A stretch of 5,411 nt of DNA from contig WQVW01000127.1 of NCBI GenBank assembly GCA_009785655.1, positions 1 to 5,411 on the forward strand. The letters are read 5' to 3'. The DNA is from Oscillospiraceae bacterium. Lineage in GTDB: Bacteria > Bacillota > Clostridia > Oscillospirales > Oscillospiraceae. Below the pieces are notes generated by a model, which saw only the letters and a program-made list of their open reading frames with translations, was not told the origin of the DNA and did no database searches. Of this stretch, positions 1-5,411 are shown piece after piece. The position numbers were made by a program, and so were the translations under genes. Numbering within the stretch: the first letter of the stretch is position 1; every line of letters starts with the position of its first letter.

Positions 1-6
1 TCTGTA

Positions 7-35
7 TTGACTTTCTGGGATAATGCGCATAAAAT
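7..35 (+). promoter_or_regulatory. Predicted sigma-A promoter of the cysE-pdxS-pdxT unit
   Basis: A -35 box TTGACT (7-12) is followed after 17 bases by a -10 box TAAAAT (30-35), each one base from the consensus, with ideal spacing. Transcription would begin near position 42 and give a leader of about 27 bases before the cysE start. Such a leader is too short for a T-box or riboswitch, so control would have to act at the promoter. A second possible extended -10 (TGGGATAAT, 16-24) overlaps it, but its -35 would fall outside the window. This is a prediction from sequence match only. Confidence 0.6.
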
Positions 36-56
36 AACATATTCAATCATGAAATC

Positions 57-61
57 AGGTG
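57..61 (+). promoter_or_regulatory. Ribosome binding site of cysE
   Basis: AGGTG lies 7 bases before the ATG at 69. It is weaker than the AGGAGG sites of the hyd genes but well spaced, and it supports the ATG at 69 as the start. The ATG at 49 is in another frame. Confidence 0.55.
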
Positions 62-68
62 TTTTATT

Positions 69-971
69 ATGAATGATAGAGATCTTAATGATCTTGTGAA
101 ATCCATCACCACAAGCTATAAGGAAGATTCCGCCGGTGAAGATACGTGTCTAGACGGGTTACCGAGCCGGGGCGAAGTGGAGGCGCTGAATACGATTTTG
201 CGGCGGCTGCTGTTTCCTGGGTATTTTGATGATGCCGTGGTAAACTCCCCAGATATGGAGTGGCGCGTCCGGGACTTGCTTATCGCGGCAGAGCAGCGGT
301 TGCGCCGACAGATCGCGTTGTCGTTGTGTCTGGATACCTGTGGCGAGCTGTGTGAAAAATCCTACAACAAAGCGGGGGAGATTTGCCAGGATTTCTTTTC
401 AAAACTCCCCGCCGTGCGCAAAGTGCTGCTGACAGATGCGCAAGCGACATATGACGGTGACCCGGCCGCGAAAAGTGTGCATGAGGTGATATTTGCGTAT
501 CCCGGCATGTTCGCGATCACAGTGTATCGCCTGGCGCATGAGCTTTATAAGCTGGAAGTGCCGTTCATACCACGGATGATGTCGGAACATGCCCATAGCT
601 TGACCGGCATTGAAATCAATCCAGGCGCTGTGATTGGCGGCCATTTTTTCATTGACCATGGTACCGGCGTTGTAATCGGCGAGACGGCGGAGATAGGTTC
701 CCACGTGAAGCTGTATCAAGGCGTGACGTTGGGGGCATTGTCTACCAGAGGCGGTCAGCGTCTGCGCGGGCAAAAACGCCACCCGACGATCGAGGATGAG
801 GTGACTGTCTATTCAGGTGCGACCATCCTGGGCGGCGAGACGGTGATTGGCCGCGGCAGCGTCATCGGCGGCAACGCATTTGTTATTGAGTCTGTGCCGC
901 CGAACACAAACGTCAGCATGAAAAAGCCGGAGCTGGACTTTAAACTGAGACAAATTACGGAAAAAGAATAA
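69..971 (+). CDS. cysE: Serine O-acetyltransferase (CysE / EpsC family)
   Basis: This enzyme transfers an acetyl group from acetyl-CoA to L-serine, giving O-acetylserine, the first committed step of cysteine synthesis in the cytoplasm. The 300-residue protein has an alpha-helical N-terminal domain (about 1-165) and a C-terminal left-handed beta-helix of hexapeptide repeats (about 180-275: INPGAVIGG, VVIGETAEIG, ATILGGETVIG, GSVIGGNAFV). The active site is recognisable by comparison with E. coli CysE: Asp131 in DPAA, Asp196-His197 in FIDHGTG, and His238 in KRHPTI. The loop before His238 (STRGGQRLRGQ) is longer than in E. coli CysE, as is usual in the Clostridia/Bacteroidetes-type enzymes often named EpsC. 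The C-terminus ends in ITEKE and lacks the terminal Ile that docks into cysteine synthase. It is the first gene of a unit with pdxS and pdxT; its stop codon overlaps the pdxS ribosome binding site. The assignment is confident. Confidence 0.95.
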   Translation: MNDRDLNDLVKSITTSYKEDSAGEDTCLDGLPSRGEVEALNTILRRLLFPGYFDDAVVNSPDMEWRVRDLLIAAEQRLRRQIALSLCLDTCGELCEKSYNKAGEICQDFFSKLPAVRKVLLTDAQATYDGDPAAKSVHEVIFAYPGMFAITVYRLAHELYKLEVPFIPRMMSEHAHSLTGIEINPGAVIGGHFFIDHGTGVVIGETAEIGSHVKLYQGVTLGALSTRGGQRLRGQKRHPTIEDEVTVYSGATILGGETVIGRGSVIGGNAFVIESVPPNTNVSMKKPELDFKLRQITEKE

Positions 972-975
972 GGAG
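970..975 (+). promoter_or_regulatory. Ribosome binding site deciding the pdxS start
   Basis: AAGGAG overlaps the end of the cysE stop codon and lies 11 bases before the ATG at 987. A second in-frame ATG at 999 is 23 bases away, too far for this site, and has no better site of its own. The 987 start is therefore preferred, although conserved PdxS homology only becomes clear from about residue 8. Confidence 0.6.
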
Positions 976-986
976 CATAAGAAAAC

Positions 987-1871
987 ATGACAGGCAGGAT
1001 GAACGAAAGATTTGAATTGAACAAAAATCTGGCGCAAATGCTGAAGGGCGGCGTCATAATGGACGTGACGGGGCCAGAACAGGCCAAAATCGCAGAGGCC
1101 GCCGGGGCGTGCGCTGTTATGGCGTTGGAGCGTATCCCAGCCGATATTCGCGCCGCCGGGGGCGTGTCACGCATGAGCGACCCGAAAATGATCAAAGGGA
1201 TACAGCAAGCGGTGACAATCCCTGTGATGGCAAAATGCCGGATCGGCCACTTCACAGAGGCGCAAATTCTTGAGGCGATTGAGATTGATTACATCGACGA
1301 GAGTGAAGTGCTTTCTCCGGCGGATGATAGATACCACATAGACAAGGCGCAATTTGCTGTTCCATTTGTCTGCGGCGCGAAAGACCTCGGCGAAGCACTG
1401 CGGAGAATTAACGAGGGTGCGGCAATGATCCGGACGAAAGGCGAACCCGGTACAGGCGACATTATACAAGCTGTCCGCCACATGCGCATGATGCAGAGCG
1501 AGATTCGCAGATTTAAGTCGATGAGCATTGATGAGCTGTACGACGCAGCGAAGGTGTTGCAAGTGCCGTACGAGCTTGCGCTGTATGTGCATGAGAAAGG
1601 GAAACTCCCGGTTGTGAACTTTGCCGCCGGAGGCGTTGCGACGCCCGCCGATGCCGCACTGATGATGCAGCTGGGGGCAGAGGGTGTGTTTGTAGGTTCC
1701 GGCATATTCAAGTCCGGCAACCCGGAAAGACGTGCCGCCGCAATTGTCAAAGCCGTGACAAACTTCAATGATCCCAAAGTATTGGCGGAGCTTTCAGAAG
1801 ATCTGGGTGAAGCAATGGTCGGGATTAACGAAGCCGAGATCACACTGTTAATGGCAGAGCGCGGGAAATGA
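987..1871 (+). CDS. pdxS: Pyridoxal 5'-phosphate synthase, lyase subunit PdxS
   Basis: PdxS builds pyridoxal 5'-phosphate from ribose 5-phosphate, glyceraldehyde 3-phosphate and ammonia delivered by PdxT, in the DXP-independent route; it forms a dodecameric core in the cytoplasm. The 294 residues match the family's usual length and the (beta/alpha)8 barrel is complete. Visible key residues are Asp26 (IMDV), Lys83 in MAKCRIGH (the sugar imine lysine, K81 in B. subtilis), Lys151 in RTKGEPGTG (the second catalytic lysine, K149 in B. subtilis), and the phosphate-binding loop GVFVGSGIFKS (233-243). The residue after Lys83 is Cys, where many homologues have Ala; I expect no loss of function. The gene starts 15 bases after cysE and its stop overlaps the pdxT start codon (ATGA). 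The annotation is very secure. Confidence 0.98.
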   Translation: MTGRMNERFELNKNLAQMLKGGVIMDVTGPEQAKIAEAAGACAVMALERIPADIRAAGGVSRMSDPKMIKGIQQAVTIPVMAKCRIGHFTEAQILEAIEIDYIDESEVLSPADDRYHIDKAQFAVPFVCGAKDLGEALRRINEGAAMIRTKGEPGTGDIIQAVRHMRMMQSEIRRFKSMSIDELYDAAKVLQVPYELALYVHEKGKLPVVNFAAGGVATPADAALMMQLGAEGVFVGSGIFKSGNPERRAAAIVKAVTNFNDPKVLAELSEDLGEAMVGINEAEITLLMAERGK

Positions 1872-2437
1872 GTATCGGAATACTCGCCCTGCAGGGCGCA
1901 TTTATAGAACATGTTATGAGGTTGCGTGAACTCGGCGTGGAAGCGTTTGAAATCAGGCAGCTGCGCGATATTGAAGACGGAATGGACGGACTGATACTCC
2001 CCGGCGGGGAGAGTACCGTTATCAGCAAGCTCCTGCGAGATTTACAGCTTTTTGATCCGTTACGGGAATCAATTGAGAATGGATTGCCGGTGTTCGGGAC
2101 ATGCGCGGGGCTTCTGTTGCTTGCAAAAAATGTTGTCAATGACGGTGCGCCTGGTTTTGCGGTGATGGATATCACGGCAAAGCGCAATGCGTACGGCCGG
2201 CAGTTGGGCAGCTTTTTGGCGAAAGAGAGTTTCGCGGGGGTACCCAATGTACCGATGACGTTTATCCGTGCGCCGTTTATAGAGTCTGTTGGTGCCGGTG
2301 TGGAAATCCTGGCGCAGACGGGCGGACATATTGTCGCGGCGAGGCAAGATAATGTGTTGGTCACTGCGTTTCACCCGGAATTGGGTGACGATGTGACAGT
2401 TCACCGCTATTTTCTTGATAACGTGGTTGATTCGTAG
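1868..2437 (+). CDS. pdxT: Pyridoxal 5'-phosphate synthase, glutaminase subunit PdxT
   Basis: PdxT hydrolyses glutamine and channels the ammonia to PdxS; it is a class I (triad) glutamine amidotransferase that is active only when bound to PdxS. The 189 residues are the normal full length. The triad is Cys79 in the nucleophile elbow FGTCAG, with His169 and Glu171 in FHPEL near the C-terminus. The N-terminal IGILALQGAF and the LPGGEST loop (44-50), which helps form the oxyanion site, are also typical. Its ATG shares four bases with the pdxS stop, and there is no strong ribosome binding site ahead of it. Translation therefore probably depends on ribosomes finishing pdxS, which would keep the two subunits in proportion. 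An intrinsic terminator follows the stop directly. Confidence 0.98.
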   Translation: MSIGILALQGAFIEHVMRLRELGVEAFEIRQLRDIEDGMDGLILPGGESTVISKLLRDLQLFDPLRESIENGLPVFGTCAGLLLLAKNVVNDGAPGFAVMDITAKRNAYGRQLGSFLAKESFAGVPNVPMTFIRAPFIESVGAGVEILAQTGGHIVAARQDNVLVTAFHPELGDDVTVHRYFLDNVVDS

Positions 2438-2464
2438 GGGCGCACAGTGTGCGCCCTTATTTTT
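2438..2464 (+). terminator. Rho-independent terminator after pdxT
   Basis: The perfect 8-bp stem GGGCGCAC/GTGCGCCC (2438-2445 with 2449-2456) has a 3-base loop and is followed by the T-rich tract TTATTTTT (2457-2464). It starts one base after the pdxT stop and closes the cysE-pdxST unit. It separates that unit from the hyd genes, which have their own promoter. The GC-rich core with a preceding TAG resembles a palindrome family common in clostridial genomes. Confidence 0.88.
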
Positions 2465-2535
2465 GTCGCATATTCGCTATTTTTGGGAAATTGATTCAAT
2501 CATTTTGTTAAATCTTCTTGCCAGCAATTAGCCGA

Positions 2536-2564
2536 TTGTAAATCGTTTGCGGATATGTTATCAT
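2536..2564 (+). promoter_or_regulatory. Predicted sigma-A promoter of the hyd operon
   Basis: A -35-like TTGTAA (2536-2541) is followed after 17 bases by the -10 box TATCAT (2559-2564), one base from consensus. A TG at 2556-2557 gives an extended -10 (TGTTATCAT), which compensates for the weaker -35. Transcription would begin near 2571, leaving a leader of about 30 bases. It lies right after a strong terminator and before a gene with a strong ribosome binding site, which supports it. Confidence 0.6.
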
Positions 2565-2588
2565 GTATCAAGTGTAAAAATAAAAAAT

Positions 2589-2594
2589 AGGAGG
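2589..2594 (+). promoter_or_regulatory. Ribosome binding site of the NuoE/HydC-like gene
   Basis: A perfect AGGAGG lies 7 bases before the ATG at 2602 and fixes the start. It predicts strong translation, in keeping with a highly expressed energy-metabolism operon. Confidence 0.85.
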
Positions 2595-2601
2595 TTAGTC
2601 T

Positions 2602-3111
2602 ATGACGGAAAATACATGTCAAGACCACGGCCAGCTGAAAGAGATTGATGAATTTATCGATCAATTGGCCAAGCAAGGCAGCCTGGATGGGAAGCTGATT
2701 GCGATTTTACATAAGGCGCAAGAGATAGTGGGTTATCTGCCGGATGAGGTGCAAGCGCATATTGCCCGGCGGCTTTCAATGCCGCCTGCGAAAGTAAATG
2801 GTGTGGTCACGTTCTACTCATACTTCAGTACAGTGCCAAGGGGTAAGTACGTGGTCAACATATGCATGGGCACGGCTTGTTTTGTGCTGGGTGCGGACAA
2901 GATTTTGGAGGAGTTCAGCAAACAGCTGGGTATTGAGCCGGGACAAACCACGCCGGATCATATGTTCACGTTAAACGCCCTGCGTTGTGTGGGCGCGTGC
3001 GGCTTGGCTCCGTTGGCGGTCGTTAACGAAAAACTGTATGGCAAGATCACCATCGATGATGTTAAAAAGATCATTGAAGAGTATAAAGAAGGAGGTGTGG
3101 GGAATGAGTAA
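2602..3111 (+). CDS. hydC: NuoE/HydC-like [2Fe-2S] subunit of an NAD(P)-linked hydrogenase complex
   Basis: This is the small thioredoxin-fold [2Fe-2S] electron-transfer subunit (NuoE, HydC or HndA family), which works beside the FMN-bearing subunit in a soluble cytoplasmic complex. The protein has 169 residues, normal for the family. An N-terminal helical bundle (about 11-70, with GYLPDEVQ and VNGVVTFYSYF) is followed by the thioredoxin-like domain. The cluster ligands are Cys88 and Cys93 (CMGTAC, CX4C) and Cys129 and Cys133 (CVGAC, CX3C), the classic NuoE pattern. It is the first gene of the operon and its last eight bases overlap the start of the HydB gene. I favour HydC over NuoE of respiratory complex I because the next gene has the long HydB architecture and no membrane Nuo subunits are seen, but the window ends too soon to prove this. 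The family is certain; the exact complex is an inference. Confidence 0.88.
   Translation: MTENTCQDHGQLKEIDEFIDQLAKQGSLDGKLIAILHKAQEIVGYLPDEVQAHIARRLSMPPAKVNGVVTFYSYFSTVPRGKYVVNICMGTACFVLGADKILEEFSKQLGIEPGQTTPDHMFTLNALRCVGACGLAPLAVVNEKLYGKITIDDVKKIIEEYKEGGVGNE
3089..3095 (+). promoter_or_regulatory. Ribosome binding site deciding the HydB start
   Basis: AAGGAGG lies inside the end of the upstream gene, 8 bases before the ATG at 3104. The open frame extends back to an ATG at 2987, but that stretch is translated from bases coding for the previous protein and gives a non-homologous, basic, Trp-rich peptide. The real start is therefore 3104. Confidence 0.85.
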
Positions 3112-5008
3112 AGTGACATCGCAAGCGCAATTAAGAGAACTCAGAGAAAAATACGCCGCGGCTATGCTGCTGAGAGATACGCCGGAAATACCTGTCACGT
3201 CAACAGAGAAATCTGATGGAATTGCTAAGAAGCACGTTCTGCTTTGCACAGATACAGGCTGTGAAGCGGCGGAAGGCTCGAAAATCTATGACACATTTAT
3301 CTCAGAGCTGAAAGCAAACGGGATTGAAAAAGAAGTAAATGTGATCAAAACAGGCTGCTTCGGTTTCTGCAAGCAGGGCACCTGTGTCAAAGTTTTCCCG
3401 GAAGACGTTTCTTATGTCATGGTCACATCGAATGACGTGCCGGAAATTGTGTCATCGCATTTGAAAAACGATGAGCATGTGGAAAGACTGCTGTTTAAAG
3501 ACCCGATAACGAATGAGCTTATACACACCCAGCACGAAATACCGTTCTATAAAGGACAAGTCCGTATCGCGCTTAGAAACTGCGGCCTGATTGCCCCGAC
3601 CAGCATTGATGAATATATAGCGCAGGACGGATATGAAGCGTTAAGCCGCTCGATTTTTGAGATGGAGCCGAAAGAGATTATTGACAAAGTCAAGGCCGCC
3701 AACTTGCGCGGACGCGGCGGCGGCGGATTCCCGGCAGGTGACAAATGGGAATCTACAGCCCGTGCTGTCGGCGAAAAGAAATATGTCATCTGCAACGGGG
3801 ACGAAGGTGACCCCGGTGCGTTTATGGATCGTGCGATACTGTACGGTGACCCGCACAGCGTGCTGGAAGCCATGGCCATCTGCGGTCGGGCGATTGGCGC
3901 GGATGAAGGCGTCATTTATACAAGGGCTGAATATCCCAAAGCAGTAAAAATGCTTAACGCCGCGATTAAACAGGCCGAAGAACGCGGCCTGTTGGGCGAC
4001 AACATTCTGGGCAGTGATTTCAGCTTTAAAATATCCGTGACGTTGGGCGCAGGCGCATTCGTCTGCGGTGAGTCCACAGCACTGTTGAACTCCGCCCAGG
4101 GGCAGAGAGGTGAGCCGCGCAACAAACCGCCGCGTACCGCCGACAAAGGCCTTTGGTTTAAACCGACATCGCTGAATAATGTTGAGACATTTGCGTGTGT
4201 CCCGCCGATCCTGATTAAAGGCGCGGATTGGTTCAAAAGCATCGGCACAGAGAATTCGCCTGGTACGAAGATATTTGCCCTTGCAGGTAAGATTAACACG
4301 GTTGGTTTGATTGAAGTTCCAATGGGCATCACGATCAGAGAGATCGTTGAAAATATCGGTGGCGGCGTTAAAGACGGCAAGAAGCTCAAAGCCGTCCAAA
4401 CCGGCGGCCCATCAGGCGGATGCATCGCGGCTGATGGTATTGACATCGAAGTTGACTTCGACTCGCTTGACGCGATCGGTTCAATGATGGGTTCCGGCGG
4501 TATGATCGTTCTGGACGAAGACGACTGCATGGTCAACGTCGCGAAATTCTATATGGACTTTATCGTGGAAGAATCCTGCGGCAAATGCACACCGTGCCGT
4601 GTAGGCACAAAGCGTATGCTTGAGATACTGGAAAGAATCACAGACGGTCATGGTACAGAGGAAGATTTGGTTGAGCTTGAGAATTTAAGTGAAGTGATAC
4701 AAAACACCTCTTTGTGCGGACTTGGACAAAGTGCGCCGAACCCTGTTGTGTCAACGCTGAAATATTTCAGAGACGAGTATATTGCGCATGTCAGGGACAA
4801 AAAATGTCCGGCAGGGGCATGTACAAACATGACCAGCTTCAGAATTATCGCTGATAAATGCATCGGCTGTACGGTGTGTGCGAAAGTGTGCCCCGTTTCC
4901 TGCATCTCGGGTGAGCTGAAGCAGCCGCATGTCATCGACCAGGAAAAATGCGTAAAATGCGGCGCATGTGTGGACAAATGTAAATTTGCCGCAATCGTGC
5001 GCGAATAG
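3104..5008 (+). CDS. hydB: NuoF/HydB-like NAD(P)H-, FMN- and Fe-S-binding hydrogenase subunit
   Basis: This is the flavin subunit (NuoF, HydB or HndC family) that exchanges electrons between NAD(P)H and Fe-S clusters, and in HydABC-type enzymes the likely site of electron bifurcation. The 634 residues contain four parts. A thioredoxin-like [2Fe-2S] domain (about 43-120) has Cys48, Cys53, Cys85 and Cys89. The FMN/NAD(P)H core has LRGRGGGGFPAG (201-212), NGDEGDPGAFMDR (231-243) and GAGAFVCGEST (315-325). The NuoF [4Fe-4S] site has Cys492, Cys495, Cys498 and Cys538 (SCGKCTPCR and SLCG). The C-terminal domain has two CX2CX2CX3C ferredoxin motifs (Cys586/589/592/596 and Cys616/619/622/626). NuoF of complex I lacks both added ends, being about 440 residues, so this is the long HydB/HndC form. 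His562, Cys568 and Cys573 form a possible metal site. The gene overlaps the previous one by 8 bases and is 10 bases from the next. Confidence 0.92.
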   Translation: MSKVTSQAQLRELREKYAAAMLLRDTPEIPVTSTEKSDGIAKKHVLLCTDTGCEAAEGSKIYDTFISELKANGIEKEVNVIKTGCFGFCKQGTCVKVFPEDVSYVMVTSNDVPEIVSSHLKNDEHVERLLFKDPITNELIHTQHEIPFYKGQVRIALRNCGLIAPTSIDEYIAQDGYEALSRSIFEMEPKEIIDKVKAANLRGRGGGGFPAGDKWESTARAVGEKKYVICNGDEGDPGAFMDRAILYGDPHSVLEAMAICGRAIGADEGVIYTRAEYPKAVKMLNAAIKQAEERGLLGDNILGSDFSFKISVTLGAGAFVCGESTALLNSAQGQRGEPRNKPPRTADKGLWFKPTSLNNVETFACVPPILIKGADWFKSIGTENSPGTKIFALAGKINTVGLIEVPMGITIREIVENIGGGVKDGKKLKAVQTGGPSGGCIAADGIDIEVDFDSLDAIGSMMGSGGMIVLDEDDCMVNVAKFYMDFIVEESCGKCTPCRVGTKRMLEILERITDGHGTEEDLVELENLSEVIQNTSLCGLGQSAPNPVVSTLKYFRDEYIAHVRDKKCPAGACTNMTSFRIIADKCIGCTVCAKVCPVSCISGELKQPHVIDQEKCVKCGACVDKCKFAAIVRE

Positions 5009-5012
5009 GAGG
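5007..5012 (+). promoter_or_regulatory. Ribosome binding site of the HydA/NuoG-like gene
   Basis: AGGAGG overlaps the HydB stop codon and lies 6 bases before the ATG at 5019. It sets the start of the right-edge gene and implies cotranscription with the two genes upstream. Confidence 0.8.
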
Positions 5013-5018
5013 GTAGAT

Positions 5019-5411
5019 ATGTCAGATAACGCTACAGTGAACATAAAGATTAATGATATTCCTGTCGTCACCAAAAAGGGCGAGAGTGTTTTAGAGGCGG
5101 CAAAACAGGCCGGTATACACATACCTGCGCTGTGCTATATGAACATGCACGATCTTGAAGTATTGAACAGACCGGCAAGCTGCCGAATCTGTGTTGTAGA
5201 ACAGGTGGGCGGTCGCAAAGGCAAATTGGTTCCGGCGTGTGCCACGTTCGTATTTGAAGGTATGGAGATTCGTACCAATTCAAAGAGGGCATTGCACGCC
5301 CGCCGCACAGTGGTTGAGCTGATGCTGTCCGACCATCCGACAGATTGTTTGACTTGCGCAAAAAACCTGGATTGCCAACTGCAAACATTCGCGGCGGAGC
5401 TGGGTGTAAGA
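5019..5411 (+). CDS. HydA/NuoG-like iron-sulfur large subunit, N-terminal part (runs off the right edge)
   Basis: The frame stays open from the ATG at 5019 to the window end, giving 131 residues of a longer protein. Residues 5-85 form a plant-type ferredoxin [2Fe-2S] domain with Cys39, Cys55, Cys58 and Cys74 (ALCY, SCRICVVE and VPACATFV). Next comes the His-liganded [4Fe-4S] motif His106, Cys110, Cys113 and Cys119 (HPTDCLTCAKNLDC). This layout is shared by [FeFe]-hydrogenase HydA, NuoG and NAD-linked formate dehydrogenase alpha subunits. Placement after HydC and HydB makes HydA, the catalytic subunit with the H-cluster, the best guess. However, the two further ferredoxin clusters and the H-cluster domain would lie beyond the window, so I give no gene symbol. 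The start is set by AGGAGG six bases upstream. Confidence 0.85.
   Translation, partial: MSDNATVNIKINDIPVVTKKGESVLEAAKQAGIHIPALCYMNMHDLEVLNRPASCRICVVEQVGGRKGKLVPACATFVFEGMEIRTNSKRALHARRTVVELMLSDHPTDCLTCAKNLDCQLQTFAAELGVR

Noticed and set aside
1..68. T-box or SAM-type leader ahead of cysE
   Set aside because: Such leaders need 100 or more bases and an antiterminator; the predicted leader here is about 27 bases and shows no such structure, though anything further upstream is outside the window.
81..95. Direct repeat GATCTT-AAT-GATCTT at the start of cysE
   Set aside because: It encodes a repeated Asp-Leu in the coding region and is too short to suggest a regulatory or mobile element.
399..1255. 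Long reverse-strand open frames opposite cysE and pdxS
   Set aside because: They lie wholly opposite strongly conserved genes, show no family motif, and have no ribosome binding site or own promoter that I can see. They arise from codon bias of the + strand genes.
2492..2502. Small palindrome TGATTCAATCA in the pdxT-hyd gap
   Set aside because: Arms are only 5 bases and the DNA is AT-rich, so chance is likely; it matches no operator I know.
3547..4536. Reverse-strand open frames up to 252 codons inside the HydB gene
   Set aside because: They are opposite an intact, motif-rich gene, and their sequences look like low-complexity mirror translations (rich in Ser, Pro, Ile or Arg, His, Phe).
1..5411. 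CRISPR array, tRNA/rRNA genes, transposase or phage genes
   Set aside because: No spaced repeats, no tRNA-like cloverleaf or rRNA sequence, and no transposase or phage motifs were seen; the coding density is fully explained by the six genes listed.

Overview
The window comes from an anaerobic bacterium, most likely a member of the Clostridia (Firmicutes). The evidence is strong AGGAGG-type ribosome binding sites, tightly packed genes, a glutamine-dependent PdxS/PdxT route to pyridoxal phosphate (PLP), a long serine acetyltransferase of the Clostridia/Bacteroidetes type, and a HydC-HydB-HydA (NuoE-NuoF-NuoG-like) flavin/iron-sulfur operon. Codons are mixed and mildly GC-leaning and look alike across all genes, so I see no sign of recent transfer. 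Genus cannot be assigned from the sequence alone.

All genes are on the + strand, in two transcription units. Unit 1 (about 7-2464) has a sigma-A-like promoter, then cysE (serine O-acetyltransferase), pdxS and pdxT (the two subunits of PLP synthase), and ends at a clear intrinsic terminator. cysE and pdxS are 15 bases apart, and pdxS and pdxT overlap by ATGA. The unit couples the activated precursor of cysteine (O-acetylserine) to the cofactor (PLP) that cysteine synthase needs.

The intergenic gap 2438-2601 holds the terminator, an AT-rich stretch with two weak Rex-like half-sites, and a good extended -10 promoter. Unit 2 (from about 2536 to past the right edge) encodes a NuoE/HydC-like [2Fe-2S] protein, a 634-residue NuoF/HydB-like FMN/NAD(P)H and Fe-S protein, and the first 131 residues of a HydA/NuoG-like Fe-S protein. 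Together these are the NAD(P)-linked electron-transfer module of a soluble, probably electron-bifurcating [FeFe]-hydrogenase. The catalytic H-cluster part lies beyond position 5411, so a formate dehydrogenase or another partner cannot be excluded.

This is mostly ordinary core metabolism of an anaerobe. I found no convincing undescribed system. The points worth checking are the cysE-pdxST linkage, the SAT C-terminus that lacks the usual terminal Ile, the regulation of the hyd operon, and the palindromic terminator, which resembles a dispersed repeat.
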